A program made the translations under genes and the position numbers. Under the pieces are notes generated by a model that worked only from the letters and a program-made list of their open reading frames with translations, had not been told where the DNA came from and ran no database searches. Below are positions 7,364 to 16,994 of a DNA stretch of 64,000 nt, piece by piece. Position 1 is the first letter of the stretch. The number at the start of each line of letters is the position of its first letter. The stretch is from Oricola sp. (GTDB taxonomy: Bacteria > Pseudomonadota > Alphaproteobacteria > Rhizobiales > Rhizobiaceae), in contig NZ_JALEGV010000014.1 of the NCBI RefSeq assembly GCF_022763245.1, positions 1 to 64,000 of the forward strand. Reading direction: 5' to 3'.

Positions 7364-8887
7364 ATGAATGTGATGACCAGGCCCGAGGCGGGCCAATTCG
7401 TTTCGCCCTTCAAGCAGCGCTACGACAATTTCATCGGCGGCAAGTTCGTCGCCCCCGTCGCCGGCCGCTATTTCGACAACACCACGCCGATCAACGGCCG
7501 CATCATCTGCGAGATCGCGCGGTCGGACGCCGCCGACATCGACCTCGCGCTCGACGCCGCCCATGCGGCGAAGGACGCGTGGGGCCGCACCTCGCCGGCC
7601 GACCGCGCCGGGGCGCTCCTGAAGATCGCCGACGTGATGGAGGCCAATGCCGAGCTTCTCGCCACCTGCGAGACCTGGGACAACGGCAAGCCGATCCGCG
7701 AGACCATGGCCGCCGACATTCCGCTGGCGATCGACCATTTCCGCTATTTCGCCTCCGCCGTGCGCGTGCAGGAAGGCACGATGGGCGAGATCGACAACGA
7801 CACCGTCGCCTACCACTTCCACGAGCCGCTGGGCGTCGTCGGCCAGATCATCCCGTGGAACTTCCCGGTCCTGATGGCCGCCTGGAAGCTGGCGCCGGCG
7901 ATCGCCGCCGGCAATTGCGTGGTGATGAAGCCGGCCGAACAGACGCCCGCCACCATCATGGTGCTGGCCGAACTGATCGCCGACATCCTGCCGGCGGGCG
8001 TGCTCAACATCGTCAACGGCTTCGGCATCGAGGCCGGCAAGCCGCTGGCGTCGTCGCCGCGCATCGCCAAGATCGCGTTCACCGGCGAGACCTCGACCGG
8101 CCGGCTGATCATGCAATACGCCACCGAGAACATCATCCCGGTGACGCTGGAACTGGGCGGCAAGTCGCCGAACATCTTCTTCAAGGACGTGATGGCCGAG
8201 GACGACGCCTTCCTCGACAAGGCGATCGAGGGCTTCGTCATGTTCGCGCTCAACCAGGGCGAGGTCTGCACCTGCCCCTCGCGCGCGCTGATCCACGAGG
8301 ACATCTACGACGCCTTCATGGAGCGCGCGGTCGCCCGGACCGCGGCCATCGTCCAGGGCGATCCGCGCGTCGCCGAGACCATGATCGGCGCGCAGGCGAG
8401 TTCGGAGCAGAAGGAGAAGATCCTCTCCTATTTCGACATCGGCCGCCAGGAAGGCGCCGAGGTGCTGATCGGCGGCGAGGCGGCCGATCTCGGCGGCGAC
8501 CTGTCCGGCGGCTACTACATCCAGCCGACGATCTTCCGCGGCCACAACAAGATGCGCATCTTCCAGGAAGAGATCTTCGGCCCGGTGGTCTCGGTGGCGA
8601 CCTTCAAGGACGAGAACGAGGCGCTGGAAATCGCCAACGACACGCTCTACGGCCTCGGCGCGGGCGTCTGGTCGCGCGACCAGAACACCTGCTACCGCTT
8701 CGGCCGGCACATCCAGGCCGGGCGCGTCTGGGTCAACAACTACCATGCCTATCCGGCCCATGCGGCCTTCGGCGGCTACAAGCAGTCGGGCATCGGGCGC
8801 GAGACGCACAAGATGATGCTCGATCACTACCAGCAGACCAAGAACATGCTGGTCAGCTACAATCCGAACAAGCTCGGCTTCTTCTGA
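7364..8887 (+). CDS. NAD-dependent aldehyde dehydrogenase (AcoD/ExaC type), 507 aa
   Basis: Oxidises an aldehyde, most likely acetaldehyde, to the acid with NAD. Seen: the cofactor region ([18 protein letters not shown]), the general-base Glu in LELGGKSPN (about residue 263), the catalytic Cys in NQGEVCTC (about 302) and the late motif [13 protein letters not shown]. Length is normal for the family. AGGAGGAG lies 8 bases before the ATG. The downstream DUF779 gene is a known partner of AcoD/ExaC-type enzymes, and the upstream regulator has AcoR-like domains, which supports an acetaldehyde/alcohol role. The exact substrate remains inference. Confidence 0.9.
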   Translation: MNVMTRPEAGQFVSPFKQRYDNFIGGKFVAPVAGRYFDNTTPINGRIICEIARSDAADIDLALDAAHAAKDAWGRTSPADRAGALLKIADVMEANAELLATCETWDNGKPIRETMAADIPLAIDHFRYFASAVRVQEGTMGEIDNDTVAYHFHEPLGVVGQIIPWNFPVLMAAWKLAPAIAAGNCVVMKPAEQTPATIMVLAELIADILPAGVLNIVNGFGIEAGKPLASSPRIAKIAFTGETSTGRLIMQYATENIIPVTLELGGKSPNIFFKDVMAEDDAFLDKAIEGFVMFALNQGEVCTCPSRALIHEDIYDAFMERAVARTAAIVQGDPRVAETMIGAQASSEQKEKILSYFDIGRQEGAEVLIGGEAADLGGDLSGGYYIQPTIFRGHNKMRIFQEEIFGPVVSVATFKDENEALEIANDTLYGLGAGVWSRDQNTCYRFGRHIQAGRVWVNNYHAYPAHAAFGGYKQSGIGRETHKMMLDHYQQTKNMLVSYNPNKLGFF

Positions 8888-8955
8888 TCGCTTCCTCCCA
8901 AGAAGCGCGGGGTCCCGAAAGGGGCCCCGATTCCCACATCAAGGAGGACCATGCG

Positions 8956-9324
8956 ATGCGTGAGACGCCCAGACGGGTCGAGGCGACGGAGGCGGCCCGC
9001 ACGCTGATCGCGGAGATCCGCTCGGATCATCCGGACATCATCTTTCACCAGTCGGGCGGCTGCTGCGACGGCTCCTCGCCCATGTGCTATCCGGCCGGCG
9101 AATTCCGGGTCGGCGCGAGCGACGTGCGGCTCGGCGACATCGACGGCGTTCCGGTCTACATTTCCGGACCGCAATTCGCGGCCTGGAAACACACCCAACT
9201 GATCCTCGACGTCGTGCCGGGCCGGGGCGGCATGTTCTCGCTCGACAATGGCCGCGAGCGCCGGTTCCTGGCCCGCGCGAAGGTCTTCAGCGCCGAAGAG
9301 CTGGCGCAACTCGGCCCGGTCTGA
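8956..9324 (+). CDS. DUF779 protein, acetaldehyde dehydrogenase partner, 122 aa
   Basis: Small soluble protein of the DUF779 family, usually encoded next to acetaldehyde dehydrogenases; its biochemical role is not established. The Cys-rich motif HQSGGCCDGSSPMC (about residues 35-48) suggests a metal or redox site. The ATG at 8956 follows AAGGAGG by 8 bases; an out-of-frame ATG at 8951 overlaps it. It lies 68 bases after the dehydrogenase, so the two are probably co-transcribed under the GAF/Fis regulator. Confidence 0.85.
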   Translation: MRETPRRVEATEAARTLIAEIRSDHPDIIFHQSGGCCDGSSPMCYPAGEFRVGASDVRLGDIDGVPVYISGPQFAAWKHTQLILDVVPGRGGMFSLDNGRERRFLARAKVFSAEELAQLGPV

Positions 9325-9333
9325 CCGCCTCGC

Positions 9334-10206
9334 CTACCGGATGCACAGGTTCCAGGCGTCCTGGCCCAGATTGTCCCGCGCCTCGGACGACTGGTTCGGC
9401 AAGGGTTCCGAGCAGTTCGGGCCGACATTGCCCCAGACGCCCAGATAGCGCCACGGTGCGCCGTCGAAGGACGCCCAGACATCGGCCCTGTTGTCGGATT
9501 TGACCTTGATGAAATAGGCCGGCGCGCCGTTGGAGCCGGCGATCTGGTAGATCTCCTTGTAGCCGGGCTCCTCCGGCATCTGCGTGATCTCGCAGCCATA
9601 CGGGCCGGTGGGGACCGAATCGCATGTGGCGGTCACCGTCTGCGGCGGCCGGCCCGGTGGCGGCGGGGGCGGCGGCGCGGCCTGACCAGATGCGGTCTGC
9701 GCGTCGTCCTGCGGGAGATTGCCGCCATTGTCGGCGCATTCCTGCGCCTTGAGGATCGCGGCCGTCGAGCCGGAGAGCTCCCAGTAGCGCGGCGGCTCGC
9801 CATTGATCTCGACGCCGAGCTGGTTTCCGGCCTTGATGAGGTCGAGTTCCCGGGCGCTCAGTTCCCGCGTCGCCCAGCCATTCTCGAAGCCGAACTGCGA
9901 ATCGATGTCCGCCTTGTCGATGCTCAGGACCGCGCCGCCATAGACATCGGTGCGGTCGGTGGGCACGACGAGCTGCCAGATGCCGTTGTGGCGTTCCACG
10001 ATGAGGTGTCCGTTCCGGCTGGTCTTCACGGCACGGCAGCCGACGAAGCCGCCCTGGGCGTGAATGATCGCGTTGACCGTCCAGCCGCGGATGTCGGCGT
10101 AATATTCCGTCCACTCGTTCGGATGCACGGTCTGCGCCTGCGATGCCGAACTGACACCCGCCAGGAGACACGCCGCAAGAGCGGCCTTGCCGAAAAATCG
10201 TTTCAT
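9334..10206 (-). CDS. Secreted hypothetical protein with polyproline linker, 290 aa
   Basis: The N-terminus is a classical Sec signal peptide (MKRFFGKAALAACLLAG, cleavage likely after SQA), so the product is periplasmic or exported. A first domain (about 27-170) ends in DDAQTASGQAA, then a run of seven prolines (about residue 190) leads to a second domain (about 200-290). Cysteines in both domains (VGCRAV, QECADN, ATCDS, YGCEIT, PNCSEP, LCIR) suggest disulfides. The start at 10206 is the Met that begins the signal peptide. I do not recognise a named family. It is convergent with the DUF779 gene. Confidence 0.7.
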   Translation of the reverse strand: MKRFFGKAALAACLLAGVSSASQAQTVHPNEWTEYYADIRGWTVNAIIHAQGGFVGCRAVKTSRNGHLIVERHNGIWQLVVPTDRTDVYGGAVLSIDKADIDSQFGFENGWATRELSARELDLIKAGNQLGVEINGEPPRYWELSGSTAAILKAQECADNGGNLPQDDAQTASGQAAPPPPPPPGRPPQTVTATCDSVPTGPYGCEITQMPEEPGYKEIYQIAGSNGAPAYFIKVKSDNRADVWASFDGAPWRYLGVWGNVGPNCSEPLPNQSSEARDNLGQDAWNLCIR

Positions 10207-10308
10207 AGAAGCCCCCGTTTGCTTGCCGCGCCGCCAGGGGCGAGCAGCATCGCGAGGGATCAAACAGAGGTTGCAGGACCGCGTCAAGAAGACGCGGGCC
10301 GGATGACG

Positions 10309-11199
10309 TCAGGGCATGACGAGGCCGGCGAGGTCCAGCGTCCCGCGCGGGATCCAGCCGAGCGATTTCAGCCGGGTGCAGTCCATGGCGTTGTAGGCGG
10401 ATGCGTCGGCGCGCGCCGGCAGCGGCGTCGCGCAGCCGGTCCGGCGCGCGTAGCGGTCCAGCAAATCCTGCCGGTCGAGCAGCAGGTCGGAGACGTTGAA
10501 GAGCCCCTGCGGGGAGGCCGCACGGATCGCTTGGGGATCGGCCTGGAGCATCAGGCGGACGGCAGCGGCCATGTCCTCGCCATGCACCTCGGTGCCGACG
10601 CGCGGCGCGGTTTGTTTGCCGGCTTCATGATCGGCGAAGAGATCGGCCCATTTGTGGGCGCCACCCCGACCCGCCGGGCCGTAGATGCCGGTGACCCGCA
10701 GCGAAACGGGCAGGAAGGCGTCGTCCGCCATGGCGGCGATGCCGTGTTCGACCGCAAGCTTGACCTCGCCATAGAGCGTGTCTGGATGCGGTGCGAGATC
10801 CTCCGTCAGCATCGCGCCCGGTTGTTGTTTTCCGTAGACGGCGCGGCTCGACAGGAAGACGGCGCGACGGACGCCCGCCCGTTTCGCCGCGGCGAACAGC
10901 GCCAGCGAGCCCTCGATATTGAGCCGGCGAAAGGTTTCCGGATCGTCGCCCTCGCCGCCGCGATAGCGCCCGGCGACGTGATGGAAGGCGGCGTGAACGA
11001 AGCCGTCGACGGCGTCGAACAGCGCCGGCGCTGCAGCGGCCGGCTCGAGGCTGCCGGGCACGAAATCCACCGGCCCGGAAAAGGCGCCGGGTTCGGGGCG
11101 GCTGCGGCCCATGACGGCGACGTGATGGCCCGACGACAGGAGGTCTTCGACGATGAAACGCCCGGCATAGCCGGTGGCGCCGGTCACCAGGACGCGCAT
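10309..11199 (-). CDS. NAD-dependent epimerase/dehydratase family protein, 296 aa
   Basis: Extended SDR enzyme probably acting on a nucleotide sugar or related small molecule. It starts with the Rossmann motif RVLVTGATGYAGRFI, and carries FLSSRAVYG with YGEVK as the catalytic Ser and YxxxK pair. Its ATG overlaps the TGA of the upstream glycosyltransferase by one base (TGATG at 11197-11201), indicating translational coupling and a shared pathway, perhaps glycan synthesis. Substrate unknown. Confidence 0.8.
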   Translation of the reverse strand: MRVLVTGATGYAGRFIVEDLLSSGHHVAVMGRSRPEPGAFSGPVDFVPGSLEPAAAAPALFDAVDGFVHAAFHHVAGRYRGGEGDDPETFRRLNIEGSLALFAAAKRAGVRRAVFLSSRAVYGKQQPGAMLTEDLAPHPDTLYGEVKLAVEHGIAAMADDAFLPVSLRVTGIYGPAGRGGAHKWADLFADHEAGKQTAPRVGTEVHGEDMAAAVRLMLQADPQAIRAASPQGLFNVSDLLLDRQDLLDRYARRTGCATPLPARADASAYNAMDCTRLKSLGWIPRGTLDLAGLVMP

Positions 11200-12017
11200 C
11201 AGGCGGGTGCCGCCGGGTTGGGCAGGGCGTCGATGTCGGGAATGGCCTCGCCCGTGCGATAGGCCTGCCAGAGGTCGATCAGGGGCTGCAGCCGGTCGCG
11301 TTTCGGATGGTCGGCCTGCCAGGGCTTCTCGTACTGGTAGTGGATCACGCGCACGGACGTCCATTCCCACAGATCGGGCATGTTGAACCAGACATATTGC
11401 AGCATGTTGTCGAAGACGGGCAGGCCGTGCCAGTCGGGGAAGAACTCCTGCAGGAAGGTCTGGTCGGTGCGGCGCCAGAACCGCGCGTCCGGCCCGTCGA
11501 GGCGCCGCATCATCGCCGCGAAGGTCTGTTTCGACGGCTTGGCGGCGAAGACGCCGGAGTTCAGGCGATGGAAATCGGCGAGGCTCTCATAGACGTTGGG
11601 CGCGGCGGAGAATTCGGGATAGCCGAAGAGCCGGTCGATGTTGCGAATGACGATCGTGTCGGCGTCGAGGAAGACGATGTTGTCGTATTCCTCCAGCTCC
11701 CAGAGCCGCAGCTTGGCGAAATTGTCGAGCGGGGTGTGGAAGGCCGGCTTGTTGCCCTTGGTGAAAGGCGCGTCGGCATGCAGGCGGTCGCGCTGGTGGC
11801 GGGCGTTGAATTCGGCCGAGGTGTCGAGCAGGCCCGCCTCGACGCAGCGCGCGCCGAGCGCCTTCAGCGGCTCCAGATCGGCGGCCTCGACGGCGCCGGT
11901 ATGCATGACGACGATGTCGGCCGACGTGCCGGTGAGGACGAGCGACCGGATCAGCGCGATCGCCGCGTCGGCATAGTCGTGATTGGTGACGAGGGTGACA
12001 TAGGCGTTGGCGGGCAT
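11199..12017 (-). CDS. Glycosyltransferase family 8 (glycogenin/galactinol-synthase-like), 272 aa
   Basis: Retaining glycosyltransferase with a GT-A fold. Seen: the N-terminal strand AYVTLVTNHDYADAAIAL, the metal/nucleotide-sugar DxD motif in IVFLDADTIV (about residue 107), LNSGVFAAKPS, and the late segment VIHYQYEKPWQ that matches the HF.G.KPW region of GT8 enzymes. The start at 12017 has AGGA 8 bases upstream. It is coupled to the epimerase downstream. Acceptor and donor are unknown. Confidence 0.8.
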   Translation of the reverse strand: MPANAYVTLVTNHDYADAAIALIRSLVLTGTSADIVVMHTGAVEAADLEPLKALGARCVEAGLLDTSAEFNARHQRDRLHADAPFTKGNKPAFHTPLDNFAKLRLWELEEYDNIVFLDADTIVIRNIDRLFGYPEFSAAPNVYESLADFHRLNSGVFAAKPSKQTFAAMMRRLDGPDARFWRRTDQTFLQEFFPDWHGLPVFDNMLQYVWFNMPDLWEWTSVRVIHYQYEKPWQADHPKRDRLQPLIDLWQAYRTGEAIPDIDALPNPAAPA

Positions 12018-12089
12018 CGTGTTTCCTGCTGGACTGCGGCGGCGCGGGTGACGATAGATGGGCGGCACGATCTTACGGGAGACGTTTCA

Positions 12090-12650
12090 TTGCATGTGAT
12101 CGACAAGATCAAGACCGTTCACGACGGCTGGGGCCGGTTTCATCTCGCGACGCTGCGTTATCCGGACGGCAGCGAGCACCCGCGGCAGATCGAGGACCAT
12201 GGCGAGGCGACCTGCGTGCTGCCCTACGATCCGGACCGGCGCGTCGTGACGCTGGTGCGCCAGCCGCGCCCCGGACCGCTCTTCGTCGGCGCCCCGGCGC
12301 TGCTGATCGAAGCGCCGGCCGGCGTGACCGACGGGGAGGACCCGGCGCATGCGGCGCGGCGCGAGGCGATGGAGGAGACCGGGTTGCGGCTCGGGGACCT
12401 GCAGTCGCTCGGTGCCTTGTGGTCGATGCCCGGTTGCGCGACCGAACGCATGCATTGCTACCTCGCCGCCTATGGCGCGGCGGACCGCGTCGGCGACGGC
12501 GGCGGCGTCGCGCATGAGGGCGAGGACATCGAGGTGATGGAATTGCCGATCGCCGAGGCGGCCGGGATGGTCGCTTCGGGCGAGATCTGCGACATGAAAA
12601 CGGTGTTCCTCATGCAGGCGCTGCAACTGCGCTGCCCGCATCTGTTCTGA
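12090..12650 (+). CDS. NUDIX hydrolase (ADP-ribose pyrophosphatase-like), 186 aa
   Basis: Hydrolyses a nucleoside diphosphate linked to another moiety; ADP-ribose or ADP-sugar is likely by overall pattern. The Nudix box is complete: G-V-T-D-G-E, then [10 protein letters not shown] (about residues 77-98). The Ala/Pro-rich stretch before it (LIEAPAG) is typical of ADP-ribose enzymes. No ATG fits; TTG at 12090, about 9 bases after GGGAG, is preferred over GTG at 12096. It is divergent from the glycosyltransferase operon with a 72-base gap. Confidence 0.8.
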   Translation: MHVIDKIKTVHDGWGRFHLATLRYPDGSEHPRQIEDHGEATCVLPYDPDRRVVTLVRQPRPGPLFVGAPALLIEAPAGVTDGEDPAHAARREAMEETGLRLGDLQSLGALWSMPGCATERMHCYLAAYGAADRVGDGGGVAHEGEDIEVMELPIAEAAGMVASGEICDMKTVFLMQALQLRCPHLF

Positions 12651-12724
12651 CGGATTTCATGATGCCCCTTCCTCGCGGCTAACGGCCTGCCGCACGGTCT
12701 CCGGCAGAAATTTCGCGCCCGGAC

Positions 12725-12750
12725 GGAACTTTCGCGCTCGCCAATCGGTT
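12725..12750 (+). promoter_or_regulatory. EcfG-type general stress promoter of the catalase gene (predicted)
   Basis: GGAAC (12725-12729), 17 bases, then GGTT (12747-12750). The known alphaproteobacterial sigma-EcfG consensus is GGAAC-N16/17-CGTT, so there is one mismatch in the -10 part. It lies 39 bases before the catalase start, and catalase genes are common members of that regulon. Confidence 0.55.
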
Positions 12751-12789
12751 GTGCCAGCGAGTTCCATTCGAGAGGGCGAGGCCGAGACG

Positions 12790-14319
12790 ATGAGCAGCAA
12801 CAAGAAAGTTCCCGCGACCACCAACGATGCCGGCATCCGTGTGCAGAGCGAAGAGCATTCGCTGACCGTCGGCCGCGACGGGCCGATCGTTCTCCACGAC
12901 CACTATCTCCTGGAGCAGATGGCCAATTTCAACCGGGAGCGCATTCCCGAGCGCCAGCCGCACGCCAAGGGCGGCGGCGCGTTCGGTCATTTCGAAGTGA
13001 CCGCGGACGTCTCGAAATACACCAAGGCCAAGGTTTTCCAGCCGGGTGCGAAGAGCGATGTCCTGATCCGCTTTTCCACCGTCGCCGGCGAACGCGGCAG
13101 CCCCGACACCTGGCGCGACCCGCGCGGCTTCTCGGTGAAGATGTACACCGAGGAGGGCAATTTCGACATGGTCGGCAACAACACGCCGATCTTCTTCATC
13201 CGCGACCCGATCAAGTTCCAGCAGTTCATCCGTTCGCAGAAGCGCCGCGCCGACAACGACATGCGCGACCATGACATGCAGTGGGATTTCTGGACGCTGT
13301 CGCCCGAAAGCGCGCATCAGGTCACCTATCTGATGGGCGACCGCGGCATCCCGAAGAGCTGGCGCGAGATGAACGGCTATTCGAGCCACACCTACTCGCT
13401 GGTGAATGAGGCCGGCGAGATGTTCTGGGTGAAGTTCCATTTCCACACCGACCAGGGCGACGGCAACGCCTATCTGAGCCAGGAGGAGGCGGACAAGCTC
13501 GCCGGCACCGACGGCGACTATCACCGCCGCGACCTGTTCAACGCCATTCGTGACGGCAACCATCCGAGCTGGACGCTGAAATGGCAGATCATGCCCTATG
13601 AGGAGGCGAAGACCTATCGCATCAACCCGTTCGACCTGACCAAGGTCTGGCCGCATGACGATTATCCGCTGATCGAGGTCGGCCGGATGGTGCTCGACCG
13701 CAACCCGACCGATTTCCATACCGAGATCGAGCAGGCGGCCTTCGAACCGAACAACATGGTGCCGGGGATCGGCCTGTCGCCGGACAAGATGCTGCTGGCG
13801 CGCGGCTTCTCCTATGCCGACGCGCACCGTGCCCGGCTCGGCGTCAATTACAAGCAGATCCCGGTCAACAAGCCCAAGAGCCCGGTCCATAGCTATTCGA
13901 AGGACGGCGCGATGCGGGTCGAGAACGTCTCCGACCCGGTCTATGCGCCCAATTCCTATGGCGGGCCTTCGGCGCAGCCGGTCGAGGGCGAGGCGGGCCT
14001 CTGGCACGCCGACGGCGACATGGTGCGTCAGGCCTACAGGCTGCGCGAGGACGATGACGACTGGAGCCAGGCGCGCGCCCTGATCCGCGAGGTGATGGAC
14101 GAAGCGGCGCGCAAGCGTCTCGTTTCCAACGTCGTCGGCCACCTCTGCGACGGCGTCAGCGAAAAGGTGCTGCAGCGGGCCTTCGAATACTGGCGCAACA
14201 TCGACGAGGAAACCGGCGACCGGATCGAGAAGGGCGTTCGCGACAAGCTGGGCGGCAAATCGGACGCGCCCGGCCTGGCTTCGGCCGAGAGCATCGGCGG
14301 CCAGGACGCCGCCGAATAG
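12790..14319 (+). CDS. katA: Monofunctional heme catalase, 509 aa
   Basis: Converts hydrogen peroxide to water and oxygen. The distal His is in [15 protein letters not shown] (H58), the active-site Asn is in [10 protein letters not shown] (about 130) and the proximal heme-ligand Tyr is in [14 protein letters not shown] (about 342). Length and motifs fit the small-subunit clade 3 (KatA-type). The ATG at 12790 is chosen; an upstream in-frame start at 12751 would abut the predicted promoter. The EcfG-like promoter just upstream suggests induction by general stress. No signal peptide, so cytoplasmic. Confidence 0.95.
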   Translation: MSSNKKVPATTNDAGIRVQSEEHSLTVGRDGPIVLHDHYLLEQMANFNRERIPERQPHAKGGGAFGHFEVTADVSKYTKAKVFQPGAKSDVLIRFSTVAGERGSPDTWRDPRGFSVKMYTEEGNFDMVGNNTPIFFIRDPIKFQQFIRSQKRRADNDMRDHDMQWDFWTLSPESAHQVTYLMGDRGIPKSWREMNGYSSHTYSLVNEAGEMFWVKFHFHTDQGDGNAYLSQEEADKLAGTDGDYHRRDLFNAIRDGNHPSWTLKWQIMPYEEAKTYRINPFDLTKVWPHDDYPLIEVGRMVLDRNPTDFHTEIEQAAFEPNNMVPGIGLSPDKMLLARGFSYADAHRARLGVNYKQIPVNKPKSPVHSYSKDGAMRVENVSDPVYAPNSYGGPSAQPVEGEAGLWHADGDMVRQAYRLREDDDDWSQARALIREVMDEAARKRLVSNVVGHLCDGVSEKVLQRAFEYWRNIDEETGDRIEKGVRDKLGGKSDAPGLASAESIGGQDAAE

Positions 14320-14341
14320 GACGCGTCGCGCGCCGGCCGGC

Positions 14342-14737
14342 TCAGCGTCCGGCCGGAGCGGCGGCGATGACGCGCAGTTCAACGATCACGCCCTCGGTGG
14401 TGAAGCCGGAGACCTCGATCGCCGTCCAGGCCGGACAGGGTTCGGAGACGAACTCCTCGCGGATCGCGCGGAAGAGGGCGAGATGGTCCCGCAGGCCGAC
14501 ATGGTAGCTGGTCATTTCGAGGATGTCGGAAAATCCGGCGCCGGCCTCGGCGAGCACCAGCCCGACCTTGCGAAAGGCCTCGCGAATCTGCGTCTCCGGG
14601 TCGGCGGGAACCGTTCCGTCGGCGGATGTCGCGGTCATGCCGGTCAGATACAGAACGCCATTGTGCTCCACGCCCGGCGACATCCGCCAGTCGTCGCGAT
14701 AGCGGGCGAGTTCGGCGGGGATCACCGCGCGCGCCAT
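14342..14737 (-). CDS. RidA/YjgF/UK114-family protein lacking the usual catalytic Arg, 131 aa
   Basis: Small trimeric-type protein of the Rid superfamily. RidA enzymes deaminate reactive 2-aminoacrylate using an Arg in a P-x-R-x-x-V/x-E/V motif. Here the equivalent segment reads PCPAWTAIEVSGF (about residues 100-112), with Trp where Arg is expected, so the canonical imine deaminase chemistry is doubtful. The late strand EGVIVELRVIA is present. It probably belongs to one of the Rid2-Rid7 subfamilies of unknown function. It is the tail neighbour of sqdB on the same strand (58-base gap). Confidence 0.8.
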   Translation of the reverse strand: MARAVIPAELARYRDDWRMSPGVEHNGVLYLTGMTATSADGTVPADPETQIREAFRKVGLVLAEAGAGFSDILEMTSYHVGLRDHLALFRAIREEFVSEPCPAWTAIEVSGFTTEGVIVELRVIAAAPAGR

Positions 14738-14795
14738 GGCCTGTCCTTTCGCGACAATGGCGGGCCCGGTCGGCCCGCCGTCATGCGGGTTTCGA

Positions 14796-16016
14796 TCAGG
14801 AGACCGATTTCAGCCGCTTGCCTTCCGGATCCTTCTCAACCGTCTTGGCGATGTCCTTGGTCCAGGCCGAGACGGCCGGAACGCGGCTGCGATCGACGCG
14901 GTAGGCGAATTTCTTCGCCACCTCGACGACCTCGTCGAGAAGGCCTTCTTCCAGCGTGATCGGGTTGAGGCCGAGGCCGAGGAACTTGTCGTTCCTGACG
15001 ATCAGGTCGTTCTCGGCGGCTTCCTTGCGCGGGTTCGGAAGATAGGCGATCTCGGCGCCGGTCATCCTGGCGATCATCTCGGCCAGATCGCGCACCCGGT
15101 GGGTTTCGGTCATCTGGTTGAAGATCTCGACCTTGTCGCCGGCCGCCGGCGGATTGTTCAGCGCGATCTCGATGCAGCGCACCGAATCCTGGATGTGGAT
15201 GAAGGCGCGGGTCTGGCCGCCGGTGCCGTGCACGGTCAGCGGATAGTCGATGGCCGCCTGGATCAGGAAGCGGTTGAGCACCGTGCCGTAGTCGCCGTCA
15301 TAGTCGAAGCGGTTGATCAGCTGCGGGTGGCGGCGGGTCTGCTCGGTGTGCGTGCCCCAGACGATGCCCTGGTGCAGGTCGGTGATGCGCAGCGCGTCGT
15401 TCTTGGCGTAGAAGGCGAACAGGAGCTGATCCAGGCACTTGGTCATGTGGTAAATCGAGCCCGGATTGGACGGGTAGAGGATCTCCTGGGACACCGTGTC
15501 GCCGTCGAGATTCTCGATGCCGACCGGCAGATAGCCTTCCGGGATGGCGGCGCCGATGGTCGAGTAGCCGTAGACGCCCATCGTGCCGAGATGCACGAGA
15601 TGCGCGTCGATGCCGGTCTCGACGAGCGCGTTCAGCACGTTGTGCGTGGCGTTGACGTTGTTGTTGACCGTGTAGTTCTTGTGGCGGTCGGACTTCATCG
15701 AATAGGGCGCGGCGCGCTGTTCGGCGAAATGGACGATGGCGTCCGGCTTTTCGGCCACGAGCCACTGCTTGAAGACTTCGTAGTCGCCGGCGAGGTCGAT
15801 CAGGTGGAAACGGATGCGGCGGCCCGTCTCCTCGTGCCAGATGCGGGTGCGTTCCTGGATGGAGTCCATCGGGGTGAGGGACTGGACGCCGAGTTCGGTG
15901 TCGATCCACCGGCGCGACAGGTTGTCGATGATGTGGATCTCATGGCCCTGGTCGCTCAGATGAAGCGCTGTGGGCCAGCCAACGAAGCCGTCGCCGCCGA
16001 GAACTGCAATTTTCAT
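14796..16016 (-). CDS. sqdB: UDP-sulfoquinovose synthase, 406 aa
   Basis: Makes UDP-sulfoquinovose from UDP-glucose and sulfite, the head-group donor for the sulfolipid SQDG. The sequence closely follows plant SQD1: KIAVLGGDGFVGWPTALHL, DNLSRRWID, VHFAEQRAAPYSM, the catalytic Thr in LGTMGVYG, YHMTKCLDQ with the YxxxK pair, and GTGGQTRAFIHIQDSVRC. The sulfoquinovosyltransferase genes (sqdC/sqdD/sqdX) are not beside it, unlike in the Sinorhizobium cluster. A possible Pho box precedes the gene. Confidence 0.92.
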   Translation of the reverse strand: MKIAVLGGDGFVGWPTALHLSDQGHEIHIIDNLSRRWIDTELGVQSLTPMDSIQERTRIWHEETGRRIRFHLIDLAGDYEVFKQWLVAEKPDAIVHFAEQRAAPYSMKSDRHKNYTVNNNVNATHNVLNALVETGIDAHLVHLGTMGVYGYSTIGAAIPEGYLPVGIENLDGDTVSQEILYPSNPGSIYHMTKCLDQLLFAFYAKNDALRITDLHQGIVWGTHTEQTRRHPQLINRFDYDGDYGTVLNRFLIQAAIDYPLTVHGTGGQTRAFIHIQDSVRCIEIALNNPPAAGDKVEIFNQMTETHRVRDLAEMIARMTGAEIAYLPNPRKEAAENDLIVRNDKFLGLGLNPITLEEGLLDEVVEVAKKFAYRVDRSRVPAVSAWTKDIAKTVEKDPEGKRLKSVS

Positions 16017-16054
16017 GATCGGTGTCCTGATTCCTGTCCGTTTGGCAGCCTGAT

Positions 16055-16072
16055 AAAACCGTTTTGTGACAG
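16055..16072 (-). promoter_or_regulatory. Possible Pho box upstream of sqdB
   Basis: On the minus strand: CTGTCAC-AAAA-CGGTTTT, 39 bases before the sqdB ATG. The Pho-box consensus is two CTGTCAY repeats spaced by four A/T-rich bases; the first repeat is perfect and the second degenerate. Phosphate starvation is known to raise sulfolipid synthesis, so control by PhoB is plausible but unproven. Confidence 0.35.
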
Positions 16073-16211
16073 AAATGAAAAGCTCCTGTCATATTTCTTT
16101 TCCCGACGCGGGCTGCGATTGCGTCGCACGGTGGGTACGGTACGGCGGGTGTCACCCTAACGTGACTTCCTGTTGAATGAAGCCGGGCCTAGTCTCGGGA
16201 AGACAAACCGG

Positions 16212-16994
16212 ATGCTCCAGATGCGATTGACCCGTTTCCTTTCCGTCGTGGCCGTGATGGCCGGCTTGTACCTTCCAGGCGCCGCCGGAGCCAGTGCCGA
16301 GGACGCGTCTTCGACAAAGTTGCTGGGCGTGGTCGAACTCTTCACCAGCCAGGGCTGCAATTCCTGTCCGCCGGCCGACGCCGCGCTCCAGAAGCTCGTC
16401 GAGCGCGGCGACGTGATCGCGCTCGGCTACCATGTCGATTACTGGGACTATCTCGGCTGGAAGGACACGCTCGGCGCCAAGGCCAACAGCGAGCGGCAAT
16501 ATGCCTATGCGCGGGGCCTGAAGCGGCGGGGCGTCTACACGCCGCAGGCCGTCGTCAACGGCCGGGCGCACACCAATGGCGGCCATTACCGCGAAATCTC
16601 GTCAATGCTGGAAGGCGACGCCGCGAGCGGCCAGGGTCTCGTCGTCGACCTGGAACTGACCGATCTCGGCGACCGGATGCGGGTCAGCGCCGCCGGCGCT
16701 CCGGACATCGACGCCGACAAGGTGCACGTGGTGCTCGTCTATTTCAAACACCGTTCCGACGTCGAGATCGAGCGTGGCGAGAATGCCGGCAAGACCATCG
16801 CCTATGTGAACGCCGTGGTGGATTACGAGACCATCGGGATGTGGGAAGGCGAGCCGCTGACGGTGGACATCCCGCATTCCCAGCTCGACGCCAAGCATGC
16901 CGATGGCTGCGCCGTCCTGCTCCAGAGAACGACCGATGGCGGCCATCCGGGAGCGATCATCGGCGCAGCCATGCTTCCCCGCCAAACGTCCTAG
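16212..16994 (+). CDS. DUF1223 thioredoxin-like exported protein, 260 aa
   Basis: Periplasmic protein of the DUF1223 family, thioredoxin-like in fold, function not established. A hydrophobic signal segment (FLSVVAVMAGLYLPGAAG) ends near ASA. A redox motif follows: ELFTSQGCNSCPPAD (CxxC at about residues 50-53), then DYWDYLGW and YTPQAVVNG, a cis-Pro-like thioredoxin position. Start choice is uncertain: ATGs at 16173, 16212 and 16221 all allow the signal; 16212 is favoured by GGGAAG upstream. Confidence 0.8.
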   Translation: MLQMRLTRFLSVVAVMAGLYLPGAAGASAEDASSTKLLGVVELFTSQGCNSCPPADAALQKLVERGDVIALGYHVDYWDYLGWKDTLGAKANSERQYAYARGLKRRGVYTPQAVVNGRAHTNGGHYREISSMLEGDAASGQGLVVDLELTDLGDRMRVSAAGAPDIDADKVHVVLVYFKHRSDVEIERGENAGKTIAYVNAVVDYETIGMWEGEPLTVDIPHSQLDAKHADGCAVLLQRTTDGGHPGAIIGAAMLPRQTS

